Below are positions 1 to 9,178 of a stretch of 64,000 nt of DNA, one piece after another. Below the pieces are notes generated by a model. It ran no database searches. It worked only from the letters and a program-made list of their open reading frames with translations, and was not told where the DNA came from. Position 1 is the stretch's first letter, and every line of letters begins with the position of its first letter. A program made the translations under genes and the position numbers. Source of the stretch: Variovorax sp. J2L1-78 (GTDB lineage: Bacteria; Pseudomonadota; Gammaproteobacteria; Burkholderiales; Burkholderiaceae_C); contig NZ_JASZYB010000003.1 of NCBI RefSeq assembly GCF_030317205.1, positions 496,001 to 560,000 on the forward strand, read 5' to 3'.

Positions 1-1053
1 GTCCCGGTGAACTTCCAGACCGGCGCCGCGCTGGCATCGTTCACGTCCGAGAGCTACATCCGGCTGAGCGACCCGTATCGCAACCTGGGCTACCCGGCGG
101 TGGCCGACATGGTGAACTACCCCGGCACGACCCAGTCGCCGGCAGGCCAGACCGTCGCGGTGGACCCGGCCATCATCTCGGGTCGATTGCTCACCGGTTA
201 CGACATCGACCCCGAGTCGATGCAGATCGATGCCCAGGGAAACCTGTGGATCGGCGACGAGTTCGGCCCCTTCCTGCTGAAGTTCGATCGCCAGGGTCGG
301 CTGCTGTCGCGCGAGATCCAGATCCCGAACCTGCGCCGCCTGGGCAGCAATGCACTGATCCAGACGCCGAACAACCCTTACATCCAGGGCAACACGTCGG
401 TGGCCAACCTCGGCGGCTCGGGCGGGTTGGAGAGCATGGCGATCAACGCCAGCCGGACCAAGCTTTACGTGATGTTCGAGAAGGAAATCTCGGGCGACGA
501 CAACCGCTACCGCACCATCAGTGTGTTCGACATCGCGACCCAGAACTTCGAGGCCAAGACCTTCATCTACCGCGTCGGCGTCGGCCAGCGCATCAACGGC
601 GACGGCAACCTCGAGACCGAGGTCTACACGCCCAACGACATGGTCGCCATCAACGACACCCAGTTCCTCGTGATGGAGAAGGACAGCGGCGCGGGCGACG
701 TGCGCACCGGCAAGTTCGCGGCGTCGGGCACCTGGCGCAACGCGGCGCGGTTCAAGCGTGTCTTCAAGATCGACCTGACGCGGGTCGATTCGTCCGGCGT
801 GCTCATCAAGGAAGAGGTGGCCGACCTGATGCAACTGCTCGACCCGACGGGCATCGGCCGTGAAGCCACCATCGATGGCGTCTTCACTTTCCCCATGGAA
901 TGTGTGGAGGTCGTCACCATCGTCGACGCGCAGACGCTCATGTTCGTCAACGACAACAACTACCCGGGCGGCTCGCCCTCGCGCCTGACGACCAAGCCGG
1001 ACGACAACGAGTTCATCCGCGTTCGCCTGCCCAAGCCGCTCGCCACGCCCTGA
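1..1053 (+). CDS. esterase-like activity of phytase family protein (5' end cut by window)
   Basis: The reading frame is open from base 1, so the N-terminus, presumably with an export signal, lies outside the window. About 350 codons are present, ending TGA at 1051-1053. The protein resembles the phytase-like domain family (PF13449): a beta-propeller-type sequence with the segment GNLWIGDEFGPFLLKFD, a central block beginning GGLESMAI, and a C-terminal NDNNYPGGSPSR motif. Family members are usually secreted or periplasmic and have predicted phosphoesterase activity, but the substrate is rarely known. The internal GTG at base 7 is probably not the true start. Only 34 bases separate it from the convergent phosphatase-like gene, with no clear terminator between them. 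Confidence 0.8.
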   Translation, partial: VPVNFQTGAALASFTSESYIRLSDPYRNLGYPAVADMVNYPGTTQSPAGQTVAVDPAIISGRLLTGYDIDPESMQIDAQGNLWIGDEFGPFLLKFDRQGRLLSREIQIPNLRRLGSNALIQTPNNPYIQGNTSVANLGGSGGLESMAINASRTKLYVMFEKEISGDDNRYRTISVFDIATQNFEAKTFIYRVGVGQRINGDGNLETEVYTPNDMVAINDTQFLVMEKDSGAGDVRTGKFAASGTWRNAARFKRVFKIDLTRVDSSGVLIKEEVADLMQLLDPTGIGREATIDGVFTFPMECVEVVTIVDAQTLMFVNDNNYPGGSPSRLTTKPDDNEFIRVRLPKPLATP

Positions 1054-1087
1054 GCGCAACGCCGCCTGACGTCGCGGTCGAGCGGCG

Positions 1088-1762
1088 TCAGGCGTAGCTG
1101 ACCAGGTCCTCGTCCGCCGGCCCGTCGAGGTGCGGCAGGGCGTTGAAGGTTAGCAGCACGTGCCGCTTGGGCGTGAAGACGAACTCGGTCACGGCCGTGT
1201 TGCGGATGCGCATGTTCAGCTCGATGGTGGTTTCGGGGCTCGTTCCGAGCACGTGGCCGACCGCGGTGCTGATTGGCCCGCCGCTCGACACCACCAGCAC
1301 CTTCGCACCGTGGTGCCGGGCGCGCACATGGTCGAGCGCGGTGGTCACGCCGGCCAGGAAATCCACGTAGCTGGGCATGCCGACCGGGGTGGTGCGGCCC
1401 TGCATCCAGGCGCCCAGGCCGTCCCGCAGCAGCCGGAAATGATGACGGTAGAGCTCGGGCGTGTCGGGCTTCTGCAGCTTCTCGGGGTGGATGGTGGCGA
1501 TCACCGCCTCGCTGTCGTACTCGTTCAGACCTGGCCAGGTCAGCACGTCATCCCGCGTCAGGCCCAAGCCCTTGGCGATGCCCTCCCAGGTCTGGCGATG
1601 GCGCTTCAAGGTGCCCGTGAGCACCGCGTCGAAGTGCATGCCGCGCTCGCGCCAGTACTCGCCGAGGCGCTCGGCTTGCCGGTGACCGAGCGCGCTCAGG
1701 TTGTCGTAGTCGGCCGAACCGAAGCTGGCTTGCCCATGGCGCACGAGATAGAGGGACCCCAT
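1088..1762 (-). CDS. histidine phosphatase family protein (phosphoglycerate-mutase-like)
   Basis: A 224-residue protein starting MGSLYLVRHGQASFG; an ATG six codons upstream is possible, but this start puts the LVRHG motif at the usual distance from the N-terminus. The RHG motif (His9 is the phospho-acceptor in this superfamily) is intact, followed by GTLKRHRQT, which carries the second arginine region, and GLNEYD with the acidic residue. The block that normally reads HGG near the C-terminus instead reads SSGGPIS, so the second catalytic histidine appears to be replaced by serine. The fold assignment is firm; phosphatase activity is uncertain. The start codon lies within bases of the upstream region of the divergent autotransporter gene. 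Confidence 0.85.
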   Translation of the reverse strand: MGSLYLVRHGQASFGSADYDNLSALGHRQAERLGEYWRERGMHFDAVLTGTLKRHRQTWEGIAKGLGLTRDDVLTWPGLNEYDSEAVIATIHPEKLQKPDTPELYRHHFRLLRDGLGAWMQGRTTPVGMPSYVDFLAGVTTALDHVRARHHGAKVLVVSSGGPISTAVGHVLGTSPETTIELNMRIRNTAVTEFVFTPKRHVLLTFNALPHLDGPADEDLVSYA

Positions 1763-1818
1763 GCAGCGGATTGTTGCCAAGCGAGTGGATCCGGCTTGTC
1801 CCTCTGGCGACGAATACT

Positions 1819-1835
1819 ATTGTTTTAACAACAAT
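1819..1835. promoter_or_regulatory. inverted repeat upstream of the autotransporter gene
   Basis: ATTGTT (1819-1824) and AACAAT (1830-1835) form a perfect 6-base inverted repeat with a 5-base spacer. It lies in the AT-rich stretch between the divergent phosphatase-like gene and the autotransporter, about 140 bases before the chosen start at 1974. The stretch 1763-1973 stands out as AT-rich against its surroundings and is the natural place for the promoters of both genes. Whether the repeat is a protein-binding site or a chance palindrome cannot be decided from one copy. Confidence 0.35.
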
Positions 1836-1973
1836 CGGCGCGCACAAGATTCTCCATTCGTGGAGAAATGTGCACTTTATGCTTATCCATTGACGGCGCC
1901 TGCTCGGAAAAATGAGATCGCGTGTAACACTAAGCTACTCATTGTTATCGCAATCTCGTCAAAGAGCACAAAG

Positions 1974-4900
1974 ATGAATACTTCGTTTCGCAGCGTCTGG
2001 AATCCCGCATTGTCCGCCTGGGTGGCCGTCTCGGAAATCGCGCGTGCTCGCGGGAAATCCACGGCCAGTGCGGTGGGCATCGCCTCCGTGATCCTGTGTC
2101 TGGGGGCGCCCCCCGCGCTGGCCGGCGAGGGCGGCGCAGGCGGTAATCCGGCGACAGCCACCGAGCTCTACGCCGGCGATGGCGGTGCCGACAACGCGGG
2201 CGGGGCCGGCGCCTTCAACGACAACGTCTACAACGGCTTCGGCGGCGCGGGCGGTGCTGCCAGCACGACCGGTGCCACCGCCGGCGGCGCAGGCGACCCG
2301 GGCGGCTTTCCGCCGGGCTTTGGTTCGGGTGCGCCGGGCGGTGCGGCCGGAACCGCCGTCGCTCGGGATGGGCAGGCCGGCAGCGGCTTCGATGCCAACG
2401 ATCCCTCCAGCAACGGCTATGGCGGCGGTGGCGGCGCGGGTTACTTCGGAGGCACCGGCGCCTCGGGCACCAACAGCGCGCCGGTGGTCGGTGGCAACGG
2501 CGGCGCCGGGGGCGTCGGCGTCTGGGCGGCGGGCGGCGGTGGTGCAGGCGGCTACGGCATCGTGCTGGCGCCGGCCGTCACGGCCTTCTCGAACACCAGC
2601 ACGATCGCCGGCGGCAGCGGTGGCGCCGGTGGCGCCGCCTTTGCACAGGCCGGCGGCGGCGGCGGTGGCGGCAGCGCGCTCTACCAAGGCAGCGGAGACG
2701 TCATCAACACGGGCACCCTCCAGGGCGGGAACGGCGGCGTCGGCGGCGCGGGCGGCGCCTGGATGAACGGGCCCAGCGGTGGCGGCGGCGGCGGTGGCGG
2801 CAATGGCGTGGTGATGACCGGCGGGACGCTGCGCAACGAAGCTGGCGCATCCATCGTCGGCGGTAACGGTGGCAATGGCGGCAATGCCGGCACCACGACG
2901 AACCTGGTCGGCGTGGCCGGTGGCGCCGGCGGCGGCGGCGATGGGGTCCGGGTGACGGCCAGCGGCATCCGTGTCTTCAATGCAGGCAGCATCGCAGGGG
3001 GAACCGGCGGCGCAGGGGGCGTGGCCAACGCCGGCCTGACCGGCGCCGCGGGGGCCGGCGGCGTGGGCGTTCGCCTGACGGGTGACAACAACACGCTGGT
3101 CAACGCCGGCGCCATTGCGGGCGGCCTGTCGGGCGACAACGTGCGCGCCGATGCGGTGACGGTCACGGGTGCCGCCAACACGGTCGAACTTCGCGACGGC
3201 TACAGCTTCGCCGGCAACGTGGTGGCCAGCGGCGCGGGCAACGTGCTGGCGCTGGGCGGTGGCACATCGCCGGCAGCGCCTTTCGATGTGGCTGCGATCG
3301 GCACCACGATTCAGGGCTTCACGGCGTACGACAAGACCGGCCTCAGCACCTGGACGCTGACCGGTACGACGCCAGCGCTCACGCCGTGGACGGTGCGCGG
3401 CGGCGTGCTCCAGATCAGCAACGATGCCAACCTGGGGGCGCCGGCGGGCAACGTCACCTTCGACGGCGGCACCATCCGCCTGTTCGGCGCGCCGGCCGAC
3501 TGGACCACCTCCCGCGCGGTGTCGGTGCTGGCCGGTGGCGGCACGCTCGACCTCGACCAGCACAGCGCCACCTTCAACGGCGCGCTCTCGGGTGCGGGTG
3601 CCTTGACGGTGACCTCGAACACCGTCGCGCCCGGGAACCTCGGCGGCGTGCTCAACCTCAACGGGGCCGGGACGCGTACCGGTACGACGACGCTCAGCAA
3701 CGGCGTGAACGTCAACGTCAACGTCAGCAACGCGCTGGGGTCGGGCGACGTGAGCCTGGTGAACGGGTGGAACCGGCTCAACTTCAACGGCACGGCCAGT
3801 GCGGGCGTGTCGCAGGTCTACACGGTCGGTGGCCTGGGCGCGACCGAGACGAACAACGGCATCACCTTCAACGATGCGTCCAGCGCCGGCACGGCGGTCT
3901 TCAACCTGAGCGGCGCCGATGCCCAGACCTCGCTCAACACCATCGATTTCAAGGGCACGTCGAGCGCGGAAGGTGCGCAGATTCTCAGCCGCGGCGGCGT
4001 CGTCACTTTCGCCGACAGCAGCACCGCCGGCGCCTCGACGCTGGTCAACGATGGCGCCGGTGACCTGGTGTTCACCGACGCGTCGAACGGCGGCACGGCC
4101 AGCATCGCCAACCAGGGTGCATCGCAACTGCGGGTCCTCGGCGATGCGCAACTGGCGACGGCACGGGTCGCCAATCTCGACAGTTCGAAGGTCGACATTT
4201 CAGGCGCCAACGCCGGTGTCGCCATCGGTTCGTTGCGCGGTGCCGGTTCGGTCTCGCTCGGCGCCAACGCACTCACGCTGGGCGGCCTGAACCTCGACGA
4301 TGCCATCTCGGGTGCCATCGACGGCACCGGTGCGCTCAACAAGACCGGCACCGGCACGCTGACGCTCTCGGGCCCCAACAGCTACACAGGTACCACTACC
4401 GTGGCCAGCGGCACGCTGCGGGCCGGTGCCGTCAACACGCTGAGCGCGGCCTCCGCCCACAGCGTGGCCGCAGGCGCCACGCTCGACCTGGCCGGCGCGA
4501 GCCAGACGGTCGCGTCGCTCGCCAACGGCGGCACCGTGTCGCTCGTCGGCAGCACGCCCGGCACGCGGCTGACCGTCACCGGCGCCTACGTCGGCAACAA
4601 CGGCACGCTGCGCCTGGGCACCGCGCTCGGCGACAGCAGCAGCGCGACCGACCGCCTGGTGCTCGACGGCGCCGGTGCCAGCGCCAGCGGCCGCACCACG
4701 GTACAGGTGACCAACCTCGGCGGCCTGGGCGCGCAGACCACCGGCAGCGGCATCGAAGTGGTGAGCGCGCTCAACGGCGCGACGACCACCGCGCAGAGCA
4801 CCAAGAGCGCGTTCACGCTGGCCGGCGGCCACGTGGATGCCGGTGCCTTCGAGTACACGCTGCATGCGGCCGACGCGAGCGGTGCTGGCGACAACTGGTA

Positions 4901-5951
4901 CCTGCGTTCGGAGACCACCGTGCCGACGCCGTCGCAAGCGCTCACGCCCGGCGCGCCGGCGGCCGCTACCCCGTCCAACCCCGTCCCCGCCGCGACCTAC
5001 CGCGTCGAAGTCCCTCTCTTCGCCGCGCTGCCGCAGCAACTGCGCCAGGCCGACTGGGCCATGCTCGGCAACCTGCACCAACGCATGGGCGACGAGCCAG
5101 TGGCCGGCGCCGCCAGCACCGGCACACGCAACGCGTGGGGCCGTGTCATCAGCACCGGCATCGAGGTCAAGCAGCAGGGCGACGCGTCGCCGGACAGCAA
5201 GGGCCGCCTCGACGGCTTCCAGGTGGGCACCGACCTGTGGGCCGACGGCAACTGGCATGCCGGCATCTACGTCGGCCAGCTCGACGGCGACATCAGCGTG
5301 AACGGCTTCGCCAGTGGTGTGCAACGCAGCGTCGGCCGCAACGATCTGCGCTCGCGTTACCTTGGTGCCTACGCAACCTGGTACGGTGACAACGGCTTCT
5401 ACGCCGACGCCGTGCTGCAGGCCGGCGACCACCGCTACACCGTCCAGCCGCAGGGCAACCCCTTCGCGTCGGGCAAGGGCGACAGCCAGACCGCCTCCAT
5501 CGAAGTCGGGCAGTCACTTGCGCTGGGCCAGGGCTGGACGATCGAGCCGCAGCTGCAGCTCATCTACCAGCGCGTCGACCTCGACGACGTGTCGATCTCC
5601 AATGGGCGGGTGCAGCAGGACAGCGACAACGGCTGGGTCGCCCGTGCTGGCGTGCGCGTGAAGGGGGCGATGAGCACCTCGCTCGGCGCTTTGCAGCCCT
5701 ATGGTCGCGTGAACCTTTATCGTGCGTCGAACGGCACCGACATCGCTCGCTTTACCGGCCCGAACGGTAAGGTCACGCCGATCGCCACGCGCACCGGCGG
5801 CACCTGGGGTGAAGTGGCTGGCGGCCTGACGCTGGCCCTGAACCCGACCTGGAGCGTCTACGGCGAAGTCGGCCAGATGTTCGCCGTCGGCGGTAGCGCG
5901 CGCATCAAGAGCGGCGTGCAGGGCTCGATCGGCGTCAAGGCGCGCTGGTAA
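1974..5951 (+). CDS. autotransporter outer membrane beta-barrel domain protein, glycine-rich passenger
   Basis: A 1325-residue type Va secretion protein. The start at 1974 is chosen because residues 1-28 match the extended signal peptide region seen in large autotransporters (SVWNPALSAWVAVSEIARARGK); the frame stays open to an ATG at 1761, but that would bury this motif. A hydrophobic core follows, with likely signal-peptidase cleavage after Ala50 (PPALA-GEGG). Residues about 50-400 are very rich in Gly-Gly-x-Gly blocks. Middle repeats resemble passenger-associated beta-strand repeats, clearest around residues 785-815 (TGTGTLTLSGPNSYTGTT). From about residue 1050 the sequence fits an autotransporter beta-barrel, ending in aromatic Trp (GVKARW). 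No protease triad is evident, so an adhesin or biofilm role is the likeliest guess. The stop overlaps the convergent dehydratase gene by 17 bases. Confidence 0.9.
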   Translation: MNTSFRSVWNPALSAWVAVSEIARARGKSTASAVGIASVILCLGAPPALAGEGGAGGNPATATELYAGDGGADNAGGAGAFNDNVYNGFGGAGGAASTTGATAGGAGDPGGFPPGFGSGAPGGAAGTAVARDGQAGSGFDANDPSSNGYGGGGGAGYFGGTGASGTNSAPVVGGNGGAGGVGVWAAGGGGAGGYGIVLAPAVTAFSNTSTIAGGSGGAGGAAFAQAGGGGGGGSALYQGSGDVINTGTLQGGNGGVGGAGGAWMNGPSGGGGGGGGNGVVMTGGTLRNEAGASIVGGNGGNGGNAGTTTNLVGVAGGAGGGGDGVRVTASGIRVFNAGSIAGGTGGAGGVANAGLTGAAGAGGVGVRLTGDNNTLVNAGAIAGGLSGDNVRADAVTVTGAANTVELRDGYSFAGNVVASGAGNVLALGGGTSPAAPFDVAAIGTTIQGFTAYDKTGLSTWTLTGTTPALTPWTVRGGVLQISNDANLGAPAGNVTFDGGTIRLFGAPADWTTSRAVSVLAGGGTLDLDQHSATFNGALSGAGALTVTSNTVAPGNLGGVLNLNGAGTRTGTTTLSNGVNVNVNVSNALGSGDVSLVNGWNRLNFNGTASAGVSQVYTVGGLGATETNNGITFNDASSAGTAVFNLSGADAQTSLNTIDFKGTSSAEGAQILSRGGVVTFADSSTAGASTLVNDGAGDLVFTDASNGGTASIANQGASQLRVLGDAQLATARVANLDSSKVDISGANAGVAIGSLRGAGSVSLGANALTLGGLNLDDAISGAIDGTGALNKTGTGTLTLSGPNSYTGTTTVASGTLRAGAVNTLSAASAHSVAAGATLDLAGASQTVASLANGGTVSLVGSTPGTRLTVTGAYVGNNGTLRLGTALGDSSSATDRLVLDGAGASASGRTTVQVTNLGGLGAQTTGSGIEVVSALNGATTTAQSTKSAFTLAGGHVDAGAFEYTLHAADASGAGDNWYLRSETTVPTPSQALTPGAPAAATPSNPVPAATYRVEVPLFAALPQQLRQADWAMLGNLHQRMGDEPVAGAASTGTRNAWGRVISTGIEVKQQGDASPDSKGRLDGFQVGTDLWADGNWHAGIYVGQLDGDISVNGFASGVQRSVGRNDLRSRYLGAYATWYGDNGFYADAVLQAGDHRYTVQPQGNPFASGKGDSQTASIEVGQSLALGQGWTIEPQLQLIYQRVDLDDVSISNGRVQQDSDNGWVARAGVRVKGAMSTSLGALQPYGRVNLYRASNGTDIARFTGPNGKVTPIATRTGGTWGEVAGGLTLALNPTWSVYGEVGQMFAVGGSARIKSGVQGSIGVKARW

Positions 5952-6909
5952 GCACCCGGGCGTAGACGGCGGCATCGACATTGCCGCCGGTCAGGGCGAT
6001 GCCGACCGTCCGCCCGGTCCAGCGGTCGCGCTGCTGCAGCGCGGCTGCCAGTGCCGCAGCACCGGCGCCCTCGGCCACGTTGTGCGTGTCGGTGAAGAGG
6101 ATGCGCATCGCGACGGACACTTCGTCGTCGCTCACCGCAACCACGTCGTCGGCCTCGCACAGCAGCACCTCGACCGATTCGGGGACTGGCGTGCGGCAGG
6201 CCATCCCGTCGGCCAGCAGCGTCGTCACCGGCGCTTCGATGGGGCGACCTGCACGGAAAGAGTCGCGATAGGCGGTGGCGTGCGAGGACACCACGCCGAC
6301 CAGCTTCGTGCGCACACCGCAATGCCGCCGTGCGACCGCAGCCGCTGCAAACCCCGACCCCAGTCCGACGGGCACGAAGAGCACGTCGGGCACCTCGCCC
6401 GCGCGCTGCAGCGCCTCGAAGAATTCGACGTACGCGGTCGCGACGCCGCGCACCAGGTCGCGCGCGAACGAGGGCACGCGGTGCAGCCCCTGTTCCGCGG
6501 CCAGCATCACGGCATGCTCGCTGGCTGCCTGGAAATCGTCGCCGTGCTCGACGAGCTGCACGCCCAGCGCACGCATCGCAGCATTCTTCTCGACCGAGTT
6601 GCCGTGCGGAACGACGATGGTCGCGGTCAGCCCATGGCGCGCCGCGGCGAAGCCGATCGACTGTCCATGGTTGCCGCGCGTGGCGCTCACCACATGGCGC
6701 ACGCCGGGCTTTTCGTGCACCAGCGCCTCCATGTAGGTCAGCCCGCCGCGCACCTTGAAGGCGCCCAGCGGCGTGTGGTTCTCATGCTTGGCCCACAGCC
6801 GGCAGCCCAGCCGCGCGCCGAGCTGCGGCCAGGCGTACTGTGGCGTCGGCGGCATGGCCGCATAGACGGTGCGTTGCGCGGCTTCGATGTCCTCGCGCGT
6901 GAAGTTCAT
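5935..6909 (-). CDS. threonine/serine dehydratase-like PLP enzyme
   Basis: A 324-residue fold-type II PLP enzyme. The start at 6909 is chosen because it begins the family's conserved N-terminus and overlaps the upstream LysE gene as ATGA. Lys52 in GAFKVRGG is the expected Schiff-base lysine. KHENHTPLG just before it and ATRGNHGQSIG are the family's substrate and phosphate-region motifs, and PVGLGSGFA takes the place of the glycine loop. Enzymes of this group deaminate threonine or serine to a 2-oxo acid; some relatives act on hydroxyectoine intermediates or other hydroxy-amino acids, so the substrate is open. Translational coupling to a LysE exporter suggests that the same amino acid, or one derived from it, is exported and degraded. 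There is no C-terminal ACT domain, so feedback regulation as in biosynthetic IlvA is not expected. Confidence 0.85.
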   Translation of the reverse strand: MNFTREDIEAAQRTVYAAMPPTPQYAWPQLGARLGCRLWAKHENHTPLGAFKVRGGLTYMEALVHEKPGVRHVVSATRGNHGQSIGFAAARHGLTATIVVPHGNSVEKNAAMRALGVQLVEHGDDFQAASEHAVMLAAEQGLHRVPSFARDLVRGVATAYVEFFEALQRAGEVPDVLFVPVGLGSGFAAAAVARRHCGVRTKLVGVVSSHATAYRDSFRAGRPIEAPVTTLLADGMACRTPVPESVEVLLCEADDVVAVSDDEVSVAMRILFTDTHNVAEGAGAAALAAALQQRDRWTGRTVGIALTGGNVDAAVYARVLTSAP

Positions 6910-7547
6910 GCGCTCGCCTTGCGCGTGTCGACCGCGATGCGCACCGCCAGCAGCGCGAGCACGCTGCCCATCACGTAGCGCTGCGCGCGCAGCCAGCCTT
7001 CGCTGCGCGAGAGCACCGCGGTGATCGACGCGGCGCCGAGCACCAGCATCAGGTTGACCAGGCCACTGACCGAGATCTGGATGGCACCGAGCGCCGCGCT
7101 CTGCCACAGCACCGAGCCGCGCTCGGGGTGGATGAACTGCGGGAAGAAGGAGAGATAGAACATCGCGACCTTCGGGTTCAGCACGTTGGTGAGAAAGCCC
7201 ATGCGGAACAGCCTGGCCGGCGGGTCGATCGGCAGCGTGCGCGCCGCAAACGGGGCCTGGCCACCAGGCTTGACGGCCTGCCATGCCATCCACAGCAGGT
7301 AGGCCGCACCGGCCAGGCGCACCGCGTCGAAGGCGAAGGGCACGGCCGCGAGCAGCGCCGTCAGGCCAAGCGTCGCGGCGACCAGGTGCACCAGGAAGCC
7401 GACCAGCACGCCGGCCAGCGACACGATGCCGGCGCCGCGCCCCTGGCACAGCGCGCGTGACACGCAATAGATCATGTTCGGCCCGGGCGTCAGCACCAGC
7501 AGCAGCGAGGCGAGCGAGAACCAGGCGAGTTCGGCGGTTGTGAGCAC
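6906..7547 (-). CDS. LysE family amino-acid translocator
   Basis: A 213-residue inner-membrane protein with about six hydrophobic segments. The N-terminal signature VLTPGPNMIYCVSRAL is diagnostic of the LysE/RhtB exporter superfamily, and FLTNVLNPKVAMFYLSFFPQF is the second conserved block. Members export amino acids such as lysine, homoserine, threonine or other amines with the proton gradient. The stop overlaps the start of the dehydratase gene by four bases, pointing to one transcript. It is one of three LysE-type genes in this block; the three differ clearly in sequence and do not look like recent duplicates. Substrate cannot be read from sequence. Confidence 0.88.
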   Translation of the reverse strand: MLTTAELAWFSLASLLLVLTPGPNMIYCVSRALCQGRGAGIVSLAGVLVGFLVHLVAATLGLTALLAAVPFAFDAVRLAGAAYLLWMAWQAVKPGGQAPFAARTLPIDPPARLFRMGFLTNVLNPKVAMFYLSFFPQFIHPERGSVLWQSAALGAIQISVSGLVNLMLVLGAASITAVLSRSEGWLRAQRYVMGSVLALLAVRIAVDTRKASA

Positions 7548-7550
7548 GGG

Positions 7551-8243
7551 TCAGATCCCTTTCGATTCGAGCGTGACCGGCCCGCGCGGCGTCTGCAGCA
7601 GGGCCACCAGGTTGGGCGGGCCGGCCCGTACCTCCATCGAGGCGAGGCCCAGCGCGGCGAGCGCGTCCTGCAGCACCGCGGGCCGCGGGTGGCTGGCGTG
7701 CAGCGCGCTCAACGCGACGCCCGACGACGGCATCGTGTCGGTCGGATGCACGGCCCCCCACTCGATCACCGTGGGCAGCGCGCCGTAGAGCAGGCGCTGG
7801 CCGTCGTCGCGCACGCTGATCTTCCAGTCGAGCCGGCCAGCCGCCGTGTCGCGCGACGCTTCGACGAGCGGGCCGCGGTCGATGGGCGTGGGGCCCGCGG
7901 CGAGCGCGTGCAGCGCTGCCGCCGCGTCGGGCACGCGGGCGACGAAGTGGATCAGCCGCGGCCCGTGCTGCGCCAGCTCGGCCTGCAGTGCGGCGTCGTC
8001 GAGGTCGAACCAGCGGTGCAGGCCCGCGGCACGCGTGGGCTGCTTCGCGGGATCGATCGCGATGACTTCGAGGTAGGCCTGTGGAAACGCCGTGGTCGCG
8101 ATCGAGATCAGCCGGTTGTGCGTGCCCATCAGCGGATGCGCGCCGCCCGGCCCGGGCGTCACGCCCAGCGTGGCTTCGCACCAGGCCACGCCCTCGTCGA
8201 GCGTGCGGGCGGCGATGACGAGGTGGTCGATCTGTGCGGGCAT
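7551..8243 (-). CDS. VOC family protein (glyoxalase-like domain)
   Basis: A 230-residue protein starting MPAQIDHLVIAARTLDEGVAW, typical of the glyoxalase-like (PF13468) branch of the vicinal-oxygen-chelate superfamily. The segment LGVTPGPGGAHPLMGTHNRL and the later AYLEVIAID fit the paired beta-alpha-beta-beta-beta modules. Metal-binding residues cannot be assigned with confidence, and many proteins of this branch have no known reaction. It sits three bases upstream of a LysE exporter gene and eleven bases downstream of a PhzF gene on the same strand, so it is probably co-transcribed with them. Confidence 0.8.
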   Translation of the reverse strand: MPAQIDHLVIAARTLDEGVAWCEATLGVTPGPGGAHPLMGTHNRLISIATTAFPQAYLEVIAIDPAKQPTRAAGLHRWFDLDDAALQAELAQHGPRLIHFVARVPDAAAALHALAAGPTPIDRGPLVEASRDTAAGRLDWKISVRDDGQRLLYGALPTVIEWGAVHPTDTMPSSGVALSALHASHPRPAVLQDALAALGLASMEVRAGPPNLVALLQTPRGPVTLESKGI

Positions 8244-8253
8244 GGGCGATGTC

Positions 8254-9168
8254 TCAGAGGTGCACGCTGCCTTCGATGCAGGTCACGGCATCGCCGCCGA
8301 CCCACACCTGGCCGTCGGCGTCGCGTTCGATGTGCACCCGCCCGTCGCGGCCCATGCACTGGCCCTGACCGGCGACGTAGCGCTCGGGCACGTGGCCGTC
8401 GGCGATGAGCCATTGCGCGACGCTGGCATTGAAGCTGCCGGTGACCGGGTCTTCCTCGACGCCGATGGGCGCCGCGAAGGCGCGCACCTCGAGGCCGACC
8501 GGCGCGGGCTGCGCGCGGGCGCCGAAGGCACGCGCTTCGCGGTTCGAGCGGCCGATGAGCGCGGGCGCCTCGTTCGCCACGTTCGGCACCGCCGCCACGC
8601 CGACCTTCTGCCGCAGCTCCTTGAGCGCACGGTGGTCCGGCTTGAGCGCCAGCACCGTGTCGACGTCGTCGAGCAGCAGCCCCATCCACACCGGCCCGTT
8701 GTCGAGCATCTGCGCCCCGCGGATCTGTGCCGCCTTCAGGCCGAGCGCGGCGGCCACGCGTGCCAGCACGCTCGGGCTCGGCGCGCTGCGCGTCACCGGC
8801 GGCGCCGCGAAGGCGAGGCGTTCGCCATCGCGGCGGATCGGCACCAGGCCGACGGCGCTCTGCTGCACGATGCGGGCGGGCGACTTTGGCGTGCCGCCGG
8901 CGCGCAGCCAGGCATGGCAGCTGCCGATGGTCGGGTGGCCGGCGAAGGGCAGCTCGCTGCCGGGCGTGAAGATGCGCACGCGGTAGTCCGCGGCCGGGTC
9001 GGTCGGCGGCAGCAGGAAGGTCGTTTCCGACAGGTTGGTCCACTGCGCGAAGCGCTGCAGCTCGGCGTCGTCCAGGTCCGTGCCGTCGAGCACCACCGCG
9101 AGCGGGTTGCCGCGGTAGGGGACGGCGGTGAACACGTCGACTTGCTGGAAGGGGCGGGTCTTCATCAT
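8254..9168 (-). CDS. PhzF family isomerase-like protein
   Basis: A 304-residue protein opening MMKTRPFQQVDVFTAVPYRG and continuing GNPLAVVLDG, the classic start of the PhzF family (diaminopimelate-epimerase fold, two pseudo-symmetric halves). Glu48 in TNLSETTF corresponds to the catalytic glutamate of PhzF, and EEDPVTGSFNAS is the second conserved signature. PhzF itself isomerises a dihydro-anthranilate in phenazine synthesis, but no phenazine genes are nearby, so a different, probably small amino- or hydroxy-acid substrate is more likely. It lies in a run of closely spaced minus-strand genes for amino-acid handling. Confidence 0.87.
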   Translation of the reverse strand: MMKTRPFQQVDVFTAVPYRGNPLAVVLDGTDLDDAELQRFAQWTNLSETTFLLPPTDPAADYRVRIFTPGSELPFAGHPTIGSCHAWLRAGGTPKSPARIVQQSAVGLVPIRRDGERLAFAAPPVTRSAPSPSVLARVAAALGLKAAQIRGAQMLDNGPVWMGLLLDDVDTVLALKPDHRALKELRQKVGVAAVPNVANEAPALIGRSNREARAFGARAQPAPVGLEVRAFAAPIGVEEDPVTGSFNASVAQWLIADGHVPERYVAGQGQCMGRDGRVHIERDADGQVWVGGDAVTCIEGSVHL

Positions 9169-9178
9169 CTTCTCTGCA

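Noticed and set aside
1761..1973. Possible N-terminal extension of the autotransporter starting at ATG 1761
   Set aside because: The extension has no family similarity, overlaps the divergent phosphatase start and would bury the extended signal peptide motif that begins at 1974.
1959..4151. Long open frame (730 codons) on the minus strand inside the autotransporter gene
   Set aside because: It mirrors the glycine/alanine-rich coding sequence in a high-GC gene; its translation is low-complexity with no family motif.
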